Shown: one piece after another, positions 6,819-18,000 of the stretch
Numbering within the stretch: position 1 is the stretch's first letter
How the letters are laid out: every line of letters begins with the position of its first letter
Assembly (NCBI GenBank): GCA_051208045.1
Contig: JBPJFY010000014.1
Location: 32,322 to 96,321, forward strand
Direction of reading: 5' to 3'
Source of the DNA: LZORAL124-50-18 sp051208045
GTDB taxonomy: Bacteria > Pseudomonadota > Gammaproteobacteria > Pseudomonadales > Oleiphilaceae
DNA: 64,000 nucleotides
Made by a program: the position numbers and the translations under genes
Notes under the pieces: model-generated
Seen by the model: the letters and a program-made list of their open reading frames with translations, nothing else
What the model was told of the DNA's origin: nothing
Databases searched by the model: none

Positions 6819-9773
6819 CTAATCCTCCGCCCCTTCCTCAAACAGCGCCTGCCAGACCGGTGACACCAGCTCACGCTCTTCAATGGCCAGATCACCCGAC
6901 ACTTTCGAAGACTTATTTTGCAACGCTCGCTTGTGGATGATCGAGCGTAAACTGATGTACGCCGCCTTCAACGCTTCTGTCTTTTCCTTGTCCAGCACAC
7001 CGGCATCGCCAATTTCCTCTAACAGGCGTACATTGTCCGACCATTGACACATTTTTGGGTACTGCGCGCTGTAGGCCAGAATACAGTACTGAACGATGAA
7101 TTCGATATCCACGATACCGCCCGCATCCTGTTTCACGTGAAAAACGTCGAGCGCTTGTGATTCGGAGGATTTTGTCCCCAGGTTCTCCCGCATTTTCTGA
7201 CGCATTTCGCGCACTTCCTGACGCAAAGCAGACTGATCCCGATCACGACCAATAATCCGTTGGCGCACGGCTTCAAACTTCGCGGCCAACGCGGTACTTC
7301 CTGCGACCGGGCGCGCTCGCACGAGTGCCTGATGCTCCCAGGTCCACGCATTTTCCTGTTGATACTTTTCAAACGCCGCCAAACTGGAAACTAACAATCC
7401 TGAATTTCCCGAGGGACGTAACCGCATGTCCACCTCGTACAATTGCCCTGAGGCCATCTGTGTATTCAGAATATGGATGATTTTTTGTCCCAGCCGCGTA
7501 AAAAACACACCATTATCTACCGATCGATCGCCATTCGTGCTCAAGTGGGCGGGCACATCATGCAGGAACACCAGGTCAAGGTCTGAATTGTAACCCAGTT
7601 CGATCCCGCCCAGCTTTCCGTACCCCACCACCAGAAAGTCCAGCCCCGCAGGCTCACCTGCAGCCTTTTGCGGATATCCATATTTATCAACCAGCATTTT
7701 CCAGGCGATCTGCACCACCTTTTCCAGCATCACTTCCGCAATCCAGGTCAAATAGTCGCTGACTTTCATCAATGGCAGCGTGCCCGCCAACTCGGAAGCG
7801 GCCACGCGCAGGACGTGGGCTTTTTTGAACAACCGCAACGCGTTCATCAGCTCTTCTTCATCTTCTTCGGGTATCCGCAACAGCTGCTGGCTCAAATCAT
7901 CGTTCAGAGCGAGTTTATCCGGTGGCGCATACAGCGTTTCCGTGTTGAGCAATTCATCCAGCAATAACGGCGTGGTGGCCAGTTGCTCCGCAATCCAGGG
8001 GCTGACCGCACAGAGTCGCACCAATTGCTGCAGGGCCTGAGGGTTCTCGTACAGCAGGACCAGATAGGCCGTGCGCCTCAACACGGATTCCACCAATACC
8101 AGGACACGCTCCATGGTCGTTCCCGGATGTTCGGCATTGGCCACCGTTTTCAACAGCAGTGGCATAAAGCGGTCCAGGCGCTCACGCCCCGCTTTTTGCA
8201 TCATAATGACCGGCCGGCTTTGCTCCAGGGTGCTCAGCTTGCTGGCAATCTCGATGGCATCTCCCATACCCAGCCTTCCCAGGCGCGCTGCCAGTTTTTC
8301 CTCAGGCAATTCCTGCCCCCAGAGGGTTCGCCATTCATCCAGACCGGCGTCGCTGGGCTGCTCATTCTCGCGTCCATCTGTGATTACTGAGGCAAAGTGC
8401 TGACTCACTCGCGCCCGATGCCCAGCCAACGTGCTCAGAAACGCCTCCCAATCAGGTTCAGACATCGTTTTTGCTACCCGTAACCGATCTGTGGCATCTT
8501 TCGGCAGCATTTGTGTCTGCAGGTCTCTCATGCCTTGAATCGCGTGCTCCACATCGCGCAAATAGCAGTAACCCACCCAGAGTTCATCCACTACCTTAGC
8601 CGGCAAAAGCCCGTTACGGGAGAGCGCTTGTAAAACCATTTGCAACTCGCGGCGCTGCAAGCTTGTGTCTCGCCCACCACGAATCAGCTGAAACGCCTGC
8701 GCAATAAACTCCACTTCACGAATACCGCCATCACCCAGCTTGATATTGTCCGCCATGCCCTTACGCTTAACCTCCTGCGAGATCATGCGCTTCATATCTC
8801 TTAAAGACTCAATCGCTCCGAAATCGATGTACTTGCGATAGACAAAGGGGCGAAGTGCAGCCATCAGCTTTTTACCCGCCAGTTTATCCCCGGCGACAAC
8901 GCGAGCCTTGATCATCGCATAGCGCTCCCATTCGCGCCCCTGATCCTGGTAATACTCTTCCATTGCCGCGAAACTCAGTGCCAGAGCTCCGCTCTGTCCA
9001 TAGGGCCGGAGTCGCATGTCGACACGGAAGACAAATCCATCGGCGGTATTCTTGTCTAAAATCGTGATCAAACGTTGACCCATGCGAATAAAAAACGCCT
9101 GGTTTTCAACCGTTCGTCCTTCACCCACCGTTTCCCCTTTCTGAGGAAATGAAAAGATCAGGTCAATGTCAGACGAAACATTCAGCTCATGTGCTCCCAG
9201 TTTCCCCATGCCCAGTACCACCATCTGCTGGGGAACGGACTCTCCGTGATCGTTCAGCAAATGAGGTGTTCCCCATTGCTCACAGCACAGGGGGTAAAGC
9301 CAGTTCAGTACTTCATCAATACAGGCATCCGCCAACACCGTCATCTCTTTCACCGTCTGCACAGTGTCTGCTTTGCGTGAAAAGTCACGCCACACAATGC
9401 GGCACATGTGTTGATGGCGAAAGTGTCTTAAGCGGCGCATCAACTCCGCTTCATCCTCCGTTTCCTGAATCAACGATCTCAGCTCAGCGCGCACTTGCTC
9501 CTCGGATCGCGCTGACAGTCCATCCGGTGAGCCAATCAAGGTGGCGAAAAATGCCGGGTTTCTCGCACAGTATTCCGCTACGAATAAACTTTGTGACCAG
9601 ACAGCGGCCCACTCAGTCTGTACACTGTCGGATTGGGCCATAAGCTCGACCAACTCCTTTTCCGACGCCGCTGCAACCAGTTTTTCCAGGGCGAGTTGGA
9701 GGTCAGGCCGAAGGGGCTCTGGAACAATGGCGAGCAAAGAGTTACTGAGAGCGGATAAGGGTTGCGCTTGCAC
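6819..9773 (-). CDS. glnE: bifunctional glutamine synthetase adenylyltransferase/deadenylylase
   Basis: Controls glutamine synthetase by adding AMP to it or removing AMP, in response to PII. The 984-residue protein has the two-nucleotidyltransferase layout. The N-terminal deadenylylase half carries GMGKLGAHELNVSSDIDLIF at residues 188-207 with Asp202 and Asp204. The C-terminal adenylylase half carries GYGKLGGIELGYNSDLDLVF near residue 715. Helical regulatory segments follow each domain. The start is GTG, with AAGGAG about 8 bases before it. It lies upstream of ilvE on the same strand, 163 bases away, and is divergent from a potassium channel gene. In this window it pairs functionally with gltBD and ptsP. 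Confidence 0.97.
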   Translation of the reverse strand: MQAQPLSALSNSLLAIVPEPLRPDLQLALEKLVAAASEKELVELMAQSDSVQTEWAAVWSQSLFVAEYCARNPAFFATLIGSPDGLSARSEEQVRAELRSLIQETEDEAELMRRLRHFRHQHMCRIVWRDFSRKADTVQTVKEMTVLADACIDEVLNWLYPLCCEQWGTPHLLNDHGESVPQQMVVLGMGKLGAHELNVSSDIDLIFSFPQKGETVGEGRTVENQAFFIRMGQRLITILDKNTADGFVFRVDMRLRPYGQSGALALSFAAMEEYYQDQGREWERYAMIKARVVAGDKLAGKKLMAALRPFVYRKYIDFGAIESLRDMKRMISQEVKRKGMADNIKLGDGGIREVEFIAQAFQLIRGGRDTSLQRRELQMVLQALSRNGLLPAKVVDELWVGYCYLRDVEHAIQGMRDLQTQMLPKDATDRLRVAKTMSEPDWEAFLSTLAGHRARVSQHFASVITDGRENEQPSDAGLDEWRTLWGQELPEEKLAARLGRLGMGDAIEIASKLSTLEQSRPVIMMQKAGRERLDRFMPLLLKTVANAEHPGTTMERVLVLVESVLRRTAYLVLLYENPQALQQLVRLCAVSPWIAEQLATTPLLLDELLNTETLYAPPDKLALNDDLSQQLLRIPEEDEEELMNALRLFKKAHVLRVAASELAGTLPLMKVSDYLTWIAEVMLEKVVQIAWKMLVDKYGYPQKAAGEPAGLDFLVVGYGKLGGIELGYNSDLDLVFLHDVPAHLSTNGDRSVDNGVFFTRLGQKIIHILNTQMASGQLYEVDMRLRPSGNSGLLVSSLAAFEKYQQENAWTWEHQALVRARPVAGSTALAAKFEAVRQRIIGRDRDQSALRQEVREMRQKMRENLGTKSSESQALDVFHVKQDAGGIVDIEFIVQYCILAYSAQYPKMCQWSDNVRLLEEIGDAGVLDKEKTEALKAAYISLRSIIHKRALQNKSSKVSGDLAIEERELVSPVWQALFEEGAED

Positions 9774-9897
9774 GGCGAGGGCTCCTTGTCTATGTTTGAT
9801 TCAAGAGTCAATCAGGCGGGTTGCTACTTGCAATCCTTTCATTGTGGACTAAAAATACAGCCAATTCATTGGTACCCGTCAAGAAATCTTTCAATGC

Positions 9898-11109
9898 ATG
9901 AATGCACAACAACGTAACCTCCACCCCAGGCACCGCAAAGCAGTCTATCAAACCGATTGGCATCTGTTAGCCAGAATCCGGAAGCTGCTGGGACTGTTGG
10001 TGCTGCTGCTCGCGACCCACACCGTTGCCATGATGGTGTTTGAACAACTGGCATGGGGACAAGCACTTTGGCTCACGATGACGACGCTGACCACTGTGGG
10101 CTATGGCGATCTGTCCGCGAAAACCGCCGCGGGTCAGGCCGCCACGGTTGGACTGTTGTACGTCACGGGAATCACTATGGTGACGTTCATCATCAGCGAC
10201 TACATTGATTACCGATTTCTTAAACGAGAAAAAATCCGATCCGGAAGATGGAAGTGGAATATGATCGACCATATTTTAATTATCAATGCCCCGCTGCATA
10301 ACACGGAACAGTATTTCCAACGCCTGGTAAAACAGATTCGGGCCAACAAGCATTACGAAAACACGCCGATTCAAATTCTGAGCGACCAGTTCGGGGAAGG
10401 ATTACCCATTGAGCTCAGTGAGTTAGGCATCGTTCATTACCATGGCACACCGGATAATTACGGCGATTTGAGCGCCGTCAATGTCCACGTTGCCAAACAC
10501 ATTTTGGTGCTCGCACGCGACGAAAGCGCTGCGCTCTCCGACAGCAGCACCTTTGATGTTTTACACCGCCTGATGGAATTGAAGCTCTCGCACCTGTGTG
10601 TGGTGGAATCTGTGCGGGACGAGAACCGTTCCCGGCTGGCAAAGCTGGGGCCCAAATCCATTTTACGCCCGGTACGCACCTACCCGGAAATTATCATCAC
10701 CGCGATGCTTGCACCAGGCAGCGAAAAAGTGCTCGAAGATCTGATCACCCATGAAATCGACCATCCGCAACGCTACCCGGTATTCGTTGAAGACCTGACC
10801 TGGTCAGACATCGTTTGTGCGCTGATGCATCGTGATCAGGGCACTGCCATGGCCTACGTGACAGAGGATGAGGAGGTAATCCTGCATCCTGCCGCAGACA
10901 AGCGCGTTCATGCCAAAGCCTTAATCGTCATCGTAAAAACAGAGGCTACGCCCGCAACGGAAGACATTCAGGAGTCATTGAATCACTACAAACGGCGCAA
11001 GCTGGAGTGGGAAAAACATGAAAAAGACTTGGAGAGCAGTACCGAAGAGGACACGCGCCTCATCACCCGCATCGCGGAAGCCCAACCCAAGCGCAGCTCA
11101 AAGAGTTGA
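9898..11109 (+). CDS. two-helix potassium channel with RCK/TrkA-N-like cytoplasmic domain
   Basis: Predicted inner-membrane K+ channel. Two transmembrane helices (about residues 28-48 and 82-101) flank a pore loop with the selectivity filter TVGYGD (66-71). The cytoplasmic part has a Rossmann-like domain typical of RCK gating modules: DHILIINAP (beta-alpha start), IQILSDQFGEGLP, HYHGTPDNYGDLSAVNVHVAKHILVLA. The glycine-rich GxGxxG of classical TrkA-N is degenerate (INAPLHN), so ligand binding may differ. The C-terminal 50 residues are charged and probably coiled coil. It resembles bacterial Kch/MthK-type channels. It is convergent with radA, separated by 7 bases. The ligand is unknown. Confidence 0.87.
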   Translation: MNAQQRNLHPRHRKAVYQTDWHLLARIRKLLGLLVLLLATHTVAMMVFEQLAWGQALWLTMTTLTTVGYGDLSAKTAAGQAATVGLLYVTGITMVTFIISDYIDYRFLKREKIRSGRWKWNMIDHILIINAPLHNTEQYFQRLVKQIRANKHYENTPIQILSDQFGEGLPIELSELGIVHYHGTPDNYGDLSAVNVHVAKHILVLARDESAALSDSSTFDVLHRLMELKLSHLCVVESVRDENRSRLAKLGPKSILRPVRTYPEIIITAMLAPGSEKVLEDLITHEIDHPQRYPVFVEDLTWSDIVCALMHRDQGTAMAYVTEDEEVILHPAADKRVHAKALIVIVKTEATPATEDIQESLNHYKRRKLEWEKHEKDLESSTEEDTRLITRIAEAQPKRSSKS

Positions 11110-11116
11110 CGCAGGC

Positions 11117-12487
11117 TCAGATCAGGTCGAGCACGTCAGCGAGTTTTTTGACCGGCTTAATGGTCATCCCCGGAATGGGCTGACGGGGCGCGTTTCCTGC
11201 GGGGATGATTGCCTGTTTGAATCCGTGCTTGGCCGCTTCCAGCACACGTTCCTGACCACTGGAAACCGGTCGAATCTCTCCAGACAAGCCTACCTCACCA
11301 ATCACGAGCAAATCATCCGGCAAAGGACGATCCCGAAAACTGGACAGAATCGCGCACAAGGCGGGCAAATCAGCGCTGGTTTCAGAAATCCTTACGCCAC
11401 CCACCACATTCACAAACACATCCTGGTCACCACAGCCCACACCACCATGACGATTGAGTACCGCCAGCAGAATAGCCAGCCTGTTTTGATCTACGCCCAC
11501 AGCAACCCGCTTGGCATAACCGCTGAAGGATTGATCAACCAACGCCTGAATTTCCACCAGCAGCGGACGCGTTCCCTCCCAAGTCGCAGTGACCACACTG
11601 CCGGGCATCCCCTTGCTCTCTTTATTTAAAAAGATGGCACTGGGATTCTTAACCTCTTTCAATCCCGCATCCATCATGGCGAAGACACCTAGCTCATTCA
11701 CCGCGCCAAACCGGTTCTTGATCCCACGCAGCGTGCGATAACGACTGTCCTGCTCACCTTCCAACATCAACGAGCAATCGATCATGTGTTCCAGAACTTT
11801 GGGCCCGGCGATTGAACCGTCTTTGGTGACATGCCCCACCAAAAAGACGACGATATGCTTCTGTTTGGCCATACGGGTGAGCTGCGCGGCGCAATCACGC
11901 ACCTGCGACACACTGCCTGGTGCAGACTCCAATAACTCCGTGTGCAGCACTTGTATGCTGTCAACGATCAACACGGCAGGCGATTCCCGCTCTACCACAT
12001 CCAAAATGTTTTCGACGTTGGTTTCAGATAACATCGACAGGTTGGACGCTTGTATGCCCAGTCGAGAAGCACGCATTGCCACTTGCTGCAACGACTCTTC
12101 ACCGGTGATATACAACACTTTTTGCGTCTGCGCCAAGCGACAGCTGGTTTGGAGCAACAAGGTACTCTTGCCTGCACCCGGATGCCCGCCAATGAGAATT
12201 GCAGAGCCCGGCACGAGACCTCCTCCGAGGACACGATCGAACTCTGTAAAGGAGGTGGGAATTCTGGGGAGCTCCTGGAGGTCAATTTCCTCCAGTCGCT
12301 GAACCTGGGAAAGTATGCCCGCATAGCCCTGCCGCTGTCGGGCTTGGGAATTGCTTGGACTGCGATCTTTTGCCTGACGAAACTCAGAAATGGTATTCCA
12401 GGCGCTACACTCGGCACACTGACCTTGCCACTTACTAAAATCTGCACCGCACTCGGTGCAGACATAGTGCGTTTTACCCTTTTTCAT
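11117..12487 (-). CDS. radA: DNA repair protein RadA (Sms)
   Basis: RecA-like hexameric ATPase that drives branch migration in recombinational repair. Visible features in order: a C4 zinc finger (CTECGADFSKWQGQCAEC) at the N-terminus, Walker A GGHPGAGKSTLL, the RadA-specific KNRFG motif after the Walker B strand (VLIVDSIQVL), and a C-terminal Lon-protease-like domain ending in PVKKLADVL. About 456 residues, the family's normal length. Two starts are possible: the ATG at 12487, two bases after the hemE stop, or a GTG at 12493 that overlaps that stop as GTGA. The short distance indicates co-transcription with hemE and gltD. Confidence 0.96.
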   Translation of the reverse strand: MKKGKTHYVCTECGADFSKWQGQCAECSAWNTISEFRQAKDRSPSNSQARQRQGYAGILSQVQRLEEIDLQELPRIPTSFTEFDRVLGGGLVPGSAILIGGHPGAGKSTLLLQTSCRLAQTQKVLYITGEESLQQVAMRASRLGIQASNLSMLSETNVENILDVVERESPAVLIVDSIQVLHTELLESAPGSVSQVRDCAAQLTRMAKQKHIVVFLVGHVTKDGSIAGPKVLEHMIDCSLMLEGEQDSRYRTLRGIKNRFGAVNELGVFAMMDAGLKEVKNPSAIFLNKESKGMPGSVVTATWEGTRPLLVEIQALVDQSFSGYAKRVAVGVDQNRLAILLAVLNRHGGVGCGDQDVFVNVVGGVRISETSADLPALCAILSSFRDRPLPDDLLVIGEVGLSGEIRPVSSGQERVLEAAKHGFKQAIIPAGNAPRQPIPGMTIKPVKKLADVLDLI

Positions 12488-12489
12488 GC

Positions 12490-13554
12490 TCACGCGTGAT
12501 ACTGTGCACTCAGCTCGTGTACCGCATCAATAAACACTTTCGCATTCTCCGGATCCACCTCCGGCGTTATGCCATGCCCCAAATTGAACACGTGACCATT
12601 GCCTGAGCCAAAGCCAGCGAGAATACGCGCAACCTCGTCCCGGATTCGCTGCGGCGTTCCAAGCAGGACGCCCGGATCCATATTGCCCTGAAGTGCCACT
12701 CTATCGCCAATGCGACTGCGTGCCTGAGCGATGTCAGTGGTCCAATCCAGACCCACGGCGTGTGCACAGGAATCCGCAATGGATTCCAGCCACTGCCCAC
12801 CATTCTTAGTGAAAAGAATGACAGGCACGGGTCGACCTTCCGACACTTTGTGCAATCCCTGTACGATTCGCTTCATGTAGCCCAGCGAAAACTCCTGGTA
12901 CCCGTGGGAACTCAGCGCGCCACCCCAGGTATCAAAAATCTGAACCGCTTGTGCTCCTGCCTCAATTTGGGCGTTCAGGTAATCCACCACCGTGTCTGCC
13001 AACACAGACAACAAGTTGTGCAACACTTCCGGCTGACAGTACATCAATTTCTTGGATTCTTTAAAATCTTTGCTTGAACCACCTTCAATCATGTAGGTCG
13101 CAAGGGTCCAAGGCGATCCCGAAAATCCAATCAGGGGTACACGCCCGTTCAATGCGCGGCGGATGGTGGAAACCGCATTGACAACGTAATCCAGATCGAC
13201 ACCAATATCCGGTCGAATCAGTTGGTCCACATCGGCCTGGCAACGCACTGTTTTCTTGAAACGAGGCCCTTCCCCGGTTTCAAAATAAAGTCCCTGGCCC
13301 ATCGCATCCGGAATGGTCAATATGTCCGAAAACAGGATGGCTGCATCCAGATCATATCGTTCAAGGGGTTGCAGGGTGACTTCACAGGCAAGTTCAGCAT
13401 TTTTACACAAGGATAAAAAATCCCCGGCTTTCGCTCGCGTAGCACGATACTCTGGCAGGTACCGACCTGCTTGACGCATCATCCAAACCGGTGTGACATC
13501 CACTGGCTGCCTGAGAAGCGCTCTCAGGAAACGATCATTTTTCAATTCAGACAT
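12490..13554 (-). CDS. hemE: uroporphyrinogen decarboxylase
   Basis: Converts uroporphyrinogen III to coproporphyrinogen III in heme synthesis. The signature RQAGRYLPEYR lies near residue 30, followed by the Asp-bearing LFSDILTIPDAMG block; WGGALSSHGY and NLGHGI are also typical. The start at 13554 (ATG) gives 354 residues, the length of E. coli HemE; an in-frame GTG nine bases farther overlaps the gltD stop. GGAAG precedes the ATG by about 10 bases. gltD, hemE and radA are so close that one transcript is likely. Confidence 0.97.
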   Translation of the reverse strand: MSELKNDRFLRALLRQPVDVTPVWMMRQAGRYLPEYRATRAKAGDFLSLCKNAELACEVTLQPLERYDLDAAILFSDILTIPDAMGQGLYFETGEGPRFKKTVRCQADVDQLIRPDIGVDLDYVVNAVSTIRRALNGRVPLIGFSGSPWTLATYMIEGGSSKDFKESKKLMYCQPEVLHNLLSVLADTVVDYLNAQIEAGAQAVQIFDTWGGALSSHGYQEFSLGYMKRIVQGLHKVSEGRPVPVILFTKNGGQWLESIADSCAHAVGLDWTTDIAQARSRIGDRVALQGNMDPGVLLGTPQRIRDEVARILAGFGSGNGHVFNLGHGITPEVDPENAKVFIDAVHELSAQYHA

Positions 13555-13559
13555 CGTGC

Positions 13560-14978
13560 TCACACTTCCAGATAATCAAGAATACCTTCCGCCGCTTTTC
13601 GGCCTTCCGCAATGGCGGTTACCACCAGGTCAGACCCACGCACCATGTCGCCTCCGGCGAATATTTTGGGGTTGCTCGTCTGGAAGGGGTAAGCACTCTC
13701 TTCCGGTGCCAACACCCGTCCACTGTTATCCGTATCAATATTCTGCTCGGAAAACCAGCTCGCCGGAGAGGGACGGAAGCCAAACGCAATCAGAACCGCA
13801 TCGGCGGGCAATACTTCTTCACTGCCGGGCACAACTTCCGGACTGCGTCGACCATTCTCATCTGGTGCACCCAATTCGGTACGCACCACCTTAACACCTT
13901 CAACACGACCGTTGCCGACAATTTCAACGGGCTGGCGGTTAAAGAGAAACTTGACGCCCTCTTCCTTCGCATTCGCCACTTCTTTGCGCGAGCCAGGCAT
14001 GTTCTTCTCATCGCGACGATAAGCACAGGTGACTGTGCGTGCCTGTTGACGTATCGCGGTCCGGTTACAGTCCATCGCTGTATCCCCGCCACCCAGAACA
14101 ACCACCCGCTTTTCCTTCATATCAATAAAGCCGTCAGCTGACTGCTCATAGCCCAGGCATTTGTTGACATTGGAGATCAGATAGGGCAGCGCATCGTAGA
14201 CACCCGGGAGGTCCTCGCCAGGGAATCCGCCCTTCATATATTCATAGGTACCCATTCCCATGAAAACCGCATCAAAATCCGCCAGCAGCTTTTCAATGGG
14301 AATGTCTTTACCAATTTCTGTGTTGAGCTGGAACTCAATACCCATGTTCTCAAACACTTCACGGCGTTTGACCATGACCGATTTTTCCAGCTTGAATTCG
14401 GGGATACCGAACGTCAGCAAGCCACCAATTTCAGGATTCAGATCGTACACGACAGCTTTCACGCCATTTCGTGCCAGAATATCCGCACAGGCCAAACCCG
14501 CGGGACCCGCACCGATGATTGCCACCCGCTTATCCGTCGGCACGACGTGGGACATATCTGGACGCCACCCCATTGCCAGTGCGGTATCGGTAATGTACTT
14601 TTCTGCAGAACCGATAGTGACCGCACCAAATCCATCATTCAGGGTACAAGCACCTTCGCACAAACGATCCTGAGGACACACACGCCCACACACCTCAGGC
14701 AAACTATTGGTTTGATGGCTGAGTTCTGCAGCCTCAATAATATTTCCTTCCGCCACCAGTTTGAGCCAGTTCGGGATGTAATTGTGCACCGGGCATTTCC
14801 ATTCACAATATGGATTGCCACACGCCAGACACCGGTGCGACTGATTGCTGACTTCTTTCTCGTCAAACGGCTTGTAAATCTCTACAAACTGATTTTTTCG
14901 CTTTGCCACCGGCAGTTTCTTGGGATCCTGACGACCAACATCGATGAATTGAAAATCATTGTTCAAACGTTCTTTCAT
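13560..14978 (-). CDS. gltD: glutamate synthase (NADPH) small subunit
   Basis: Beta subunit of glutamate synthase; it takes electrons from NADPH through FAD and iron-sulfur clusters to the large subunit. At 472 residues it has the E. coli length. The N-terminal Cys clusters CLACGNPYCEWKC and CGRVCPQDRLC bind two [4Fe-4S] centres. IIGAGPAGLACADIL is the FAD-binding Rossmann motif, VVLGGGDTAMDC the NADPH one, and IFAGGDMVRG the C-terminal FAD contact. GGAGAAGAG precedes the ATG. It begins 29 bases after gltB and is surely co-transcribed with it. Confidence 0.98.
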   Translation of the reverse strand: MKERLNNDFQFIDVGRQDPKKLPVAKRKNQFVEIYKPFDEKEVSNQSHRCLACGNPYCEWKCPVHNYIPNWLKLVAEGNIIEAAELSHQTNSLPEVCGRVCPQDRLCEGACTLNDGFGAVTIGSAEKYITDTALAMGWRPDMSHVVPTDKRVAIIGAGPAGLACADILARNGVKAVVYDLNPEIGGLLTFGIPEFKLEKSVMVKRREVFENMGIEFQLNTEIGKDIPIEKLLADFDAVFMGMGTYEYMKGGFPGEDLPGVYDALPYLISNVNKCLGYEQSADGFIDMKEKRVVVLGGGDTAMDCNRTAIRQQARTVTCAYRRDEKNMPGSRKEVANAKEEGVKFLFNRQPVEIVGNGRVEGVKVVRTELGAPDENGRRSPEVVPGSEEVLPADAVLIAFGFRPSPASWFSEQNIDTDNSGRVLAPEESAYPFQTSNPKIFAGGDMVRGSDLVVTAIAEGRKAAEGILDYLEV

Positions 14979-15007
14979 TACTCTTCTCCAATCCGCTTCG
15001 ACGGTGA

Positions 15008-18000
15008 TTACTCAGGACGTGCCTTGGTGCTGTCCAGCAAAGTCTTTAAGCTGGCAGCTTTGGGCTTCACTAACCAGAAGCGCCCCGTGTAGTCGTCAAA
15101 GTTGTCCAGGATGTGCTGTCCCCATTCACTCTGGGTTTCATCCACATGGTCCTTAATAACGCTTCTCAGATAATTTCGATATGCTTCCATCGCTTCACTG
15201 GAAATTCTCTGGATTTCAACCAGTTCATGATTGTACCTGTCCACAAAGCTGTTGTTCAGGTCGAGCACGTAGGCAAATCCGCCGGTCATCCCGGCGCCGA
15301 AGTTATAGCCGGTGTCTCCCAGAACGGTCACAAGGCCACCTGTCATGTATTCACAGCAATGATCACCGGTGCCTTCCACGACCGCAAAAGCCCCTGAGTT
15401 ACGCACACCAAAACGTTCGCCTGCTCGCCCGGCCGCAAACAGTTTGCCTCCGGTGGCACCGTACAGGCAGGTGTTTCCGATGATTGCGGTATCCTGCGTG
15501 CGGAACGAGCTGCATTTCGGCGGGTAAACAACCAACTTCCCACCTGTCATGCCCTTACCAACGTAGTCGTTTGCATCCCCTTCCAAAGTAAGGTGGAGCC
15601 CACCGGCATTCCAGACACCAAAACTCTGACCCGCCGTGCCTGTCAGGCTGAAAGTCACCGGGTGATCCGCCATGCCCTGATTACCGTACCGTTTTGCGAT
15701 TTCCCCCGAGAGTCGGGCGCCGATCGAGCGGTCACAATTCGTCACGTGATACTCAAAAGCGCCTCCGGATTTACTTTCAATCACTGGCAACGCGTCCGCG
15801 ACCATCCGCTCAGCCAATTCCCCTTTGTCGTAAGGCGCATTTCGAGCGACTTGACAGGTATGGGGTTTATCGCTTGGTACACCGCCATCACTCAAAATGG
15901 GGGACAGATCAAGATTTTTCTGTTTGGCTGTACGCCCTTCAAGCAGCTCCAGCAAATCGGTTCGACCGACAAGCTCTTCCAGCGTCCGTACACCCAGCTT
16001 GGCCATCCACTCTCTGGTTTCTGCAGCAACGAAACGGAAGAAGTTCATCGCCATGTCAACCGTACCGATAAAGTACTTGTCCCGCAGGTAATCGTTCTGT
16101 GTCGCCACCCCGGTAGCACAGTTGTTCAGGTGACAGATACGCAAATATTTGCACCCCAAGGCCACCATCGGCGTGGTGCCGAAGCCGAAACTTTCTGCAC
16201 CAAGAATCGCGCCTTTAACCACGTCCAATCCGGTTTTCAGTCCACCATCAGTCTGCAAACGGATCTTACCGCGCAAGTCATTGCCGCGCAGCGTTTGATG
16301 CGCTTCACTTAAACCCAACTCCCAGGGAGAGCCTGCATAACGAATGGATGTCAGCGGGCTCGCAGCAGTACCGCCGTCATACCCGGAGATCGTGATCAAG
16401 TCGGCATAGGCTTTGGCGACACCCGCCGCAATCGTACCCACGCCGGGCTCAGAAACCAGCTTCACCGATACCAATGCATCCGGATTCACCTGCTTCAAAT
16501 CGAAAATCAGCTGCGCCAGATCCTCAATCGAGTAAATGTCATGGTGCGGTGGCGGCGAAATCAGTGTCACCCCAGGCACGGAAAACCGCAGCCGTGCGAT
16601 CAGGTCATTAACCTTACCGCCAGGGAGCTGTCCGCCTTCGCCGGGTTTCGCGCCCTGAGCCACCTTGATCTGGATGACTTCAGCACTGCTCAAGTAGTGT
16701 GGCGTCACGCCAAAACGCCCGGAAGCTACCTGTTTGATTTTTGAACGCTTTTCTGTCCCATAGCGTGCGACATCTTCGCCACCTTCGCCGGAGTTTGAGC
16801 GCCCTCCCAAACGATTCATGGCAATGGCCAGGGACTCATGGGCTTCCGGGGACAGTGCACCCAAAGACATGGCGGCCGAGTCAAATCTCGGGAATATGTT
16901 TTCTACCGGCTCAACTTCATCCAACGCGATGGGCGACGCCGCTACCTTCAACTGCATCAGGTCTCTCAGCGTTGCAGGCTCCCGGTTGTTTACCAACCCG
17001 GCATACTCCTGATAGGTACCATAGTCGCCCGTTTTCACCGCCGTCTGAAGTGTCGCAATCACGTCCGGATTGAACGCGTGATACTCCTGCCCATGGATAT
17101 ATTTCAACAGGCCGCCCGGTGAGATTGACTTACGCTTGTTCCAGGCAAGCTTGGCAACCAGCTCCTGCTCAAACTGAAAGTCAAAGAACGTGGCGCCTTT
17201 AATTCGGCTGGTAACGCCGCAGAAACACAGGTCAACCACGTCTTCAGAGAGCCCGATCGCTTCGAAGAGCTGCGCTCCCCGATAAGACGCAATGGTAGAA
17301 ATACCCATTTTTGACATGATCTTGAGCAGACCTTTGTTAATCCCGCGGCGATAGTTGTTTTTGGCTTCGATGGGATCCATCAACAATTCGTTGGTACGAA
17401 TCAGGTCATTCAAGACCTGATACGCCAGATAGGGATAGACCGCGGTTGCACCGAAACCAAACAGCACAGCAAAGTGATGTGGATCTCTGGCAAAGCCCGT
17501 TTCGACAAGAATGTTGGTATCACACCGCAATCCTTTCTGGGTTAGACGGTGATGCACCGCTCCCGTCGCCATGAAAGCATTGATCGGCAGCCGACCTTCC
17601 GTCAGATCCTTATCCGACAGAACGAGGATGACTTTGCCCTTGTTTGCCGCAGCCTCAGCCTGATCACAGACATCCTCAACAGCCTTCTCCAATCCCATTT
17701 CTGAGGCATAGCTTAACTCGATACGGTGGCAGGCAAAATCGGCATCGGTTTGCGAGGTCAGCCGAATAAACTTGGCAGGAGAAAGCACCGGCGTGCTCAG
17801 GATAATACGCTTCGCATGGAGCGGTGTTTCCTCAAATACGTTTCTCTCGGCACCGACACAGGTTTCCAGGGACATCACGATGCTTTCACGCAGCGGGTCA
17901 ATCGGTGGATTCGTTACCTGAGCAAACTTCTGACGGAAGTAGTCGGCGACAGAACGGGTACGAGACGACAAAACAGCCATCGGCGTATCATCCCCCATGG

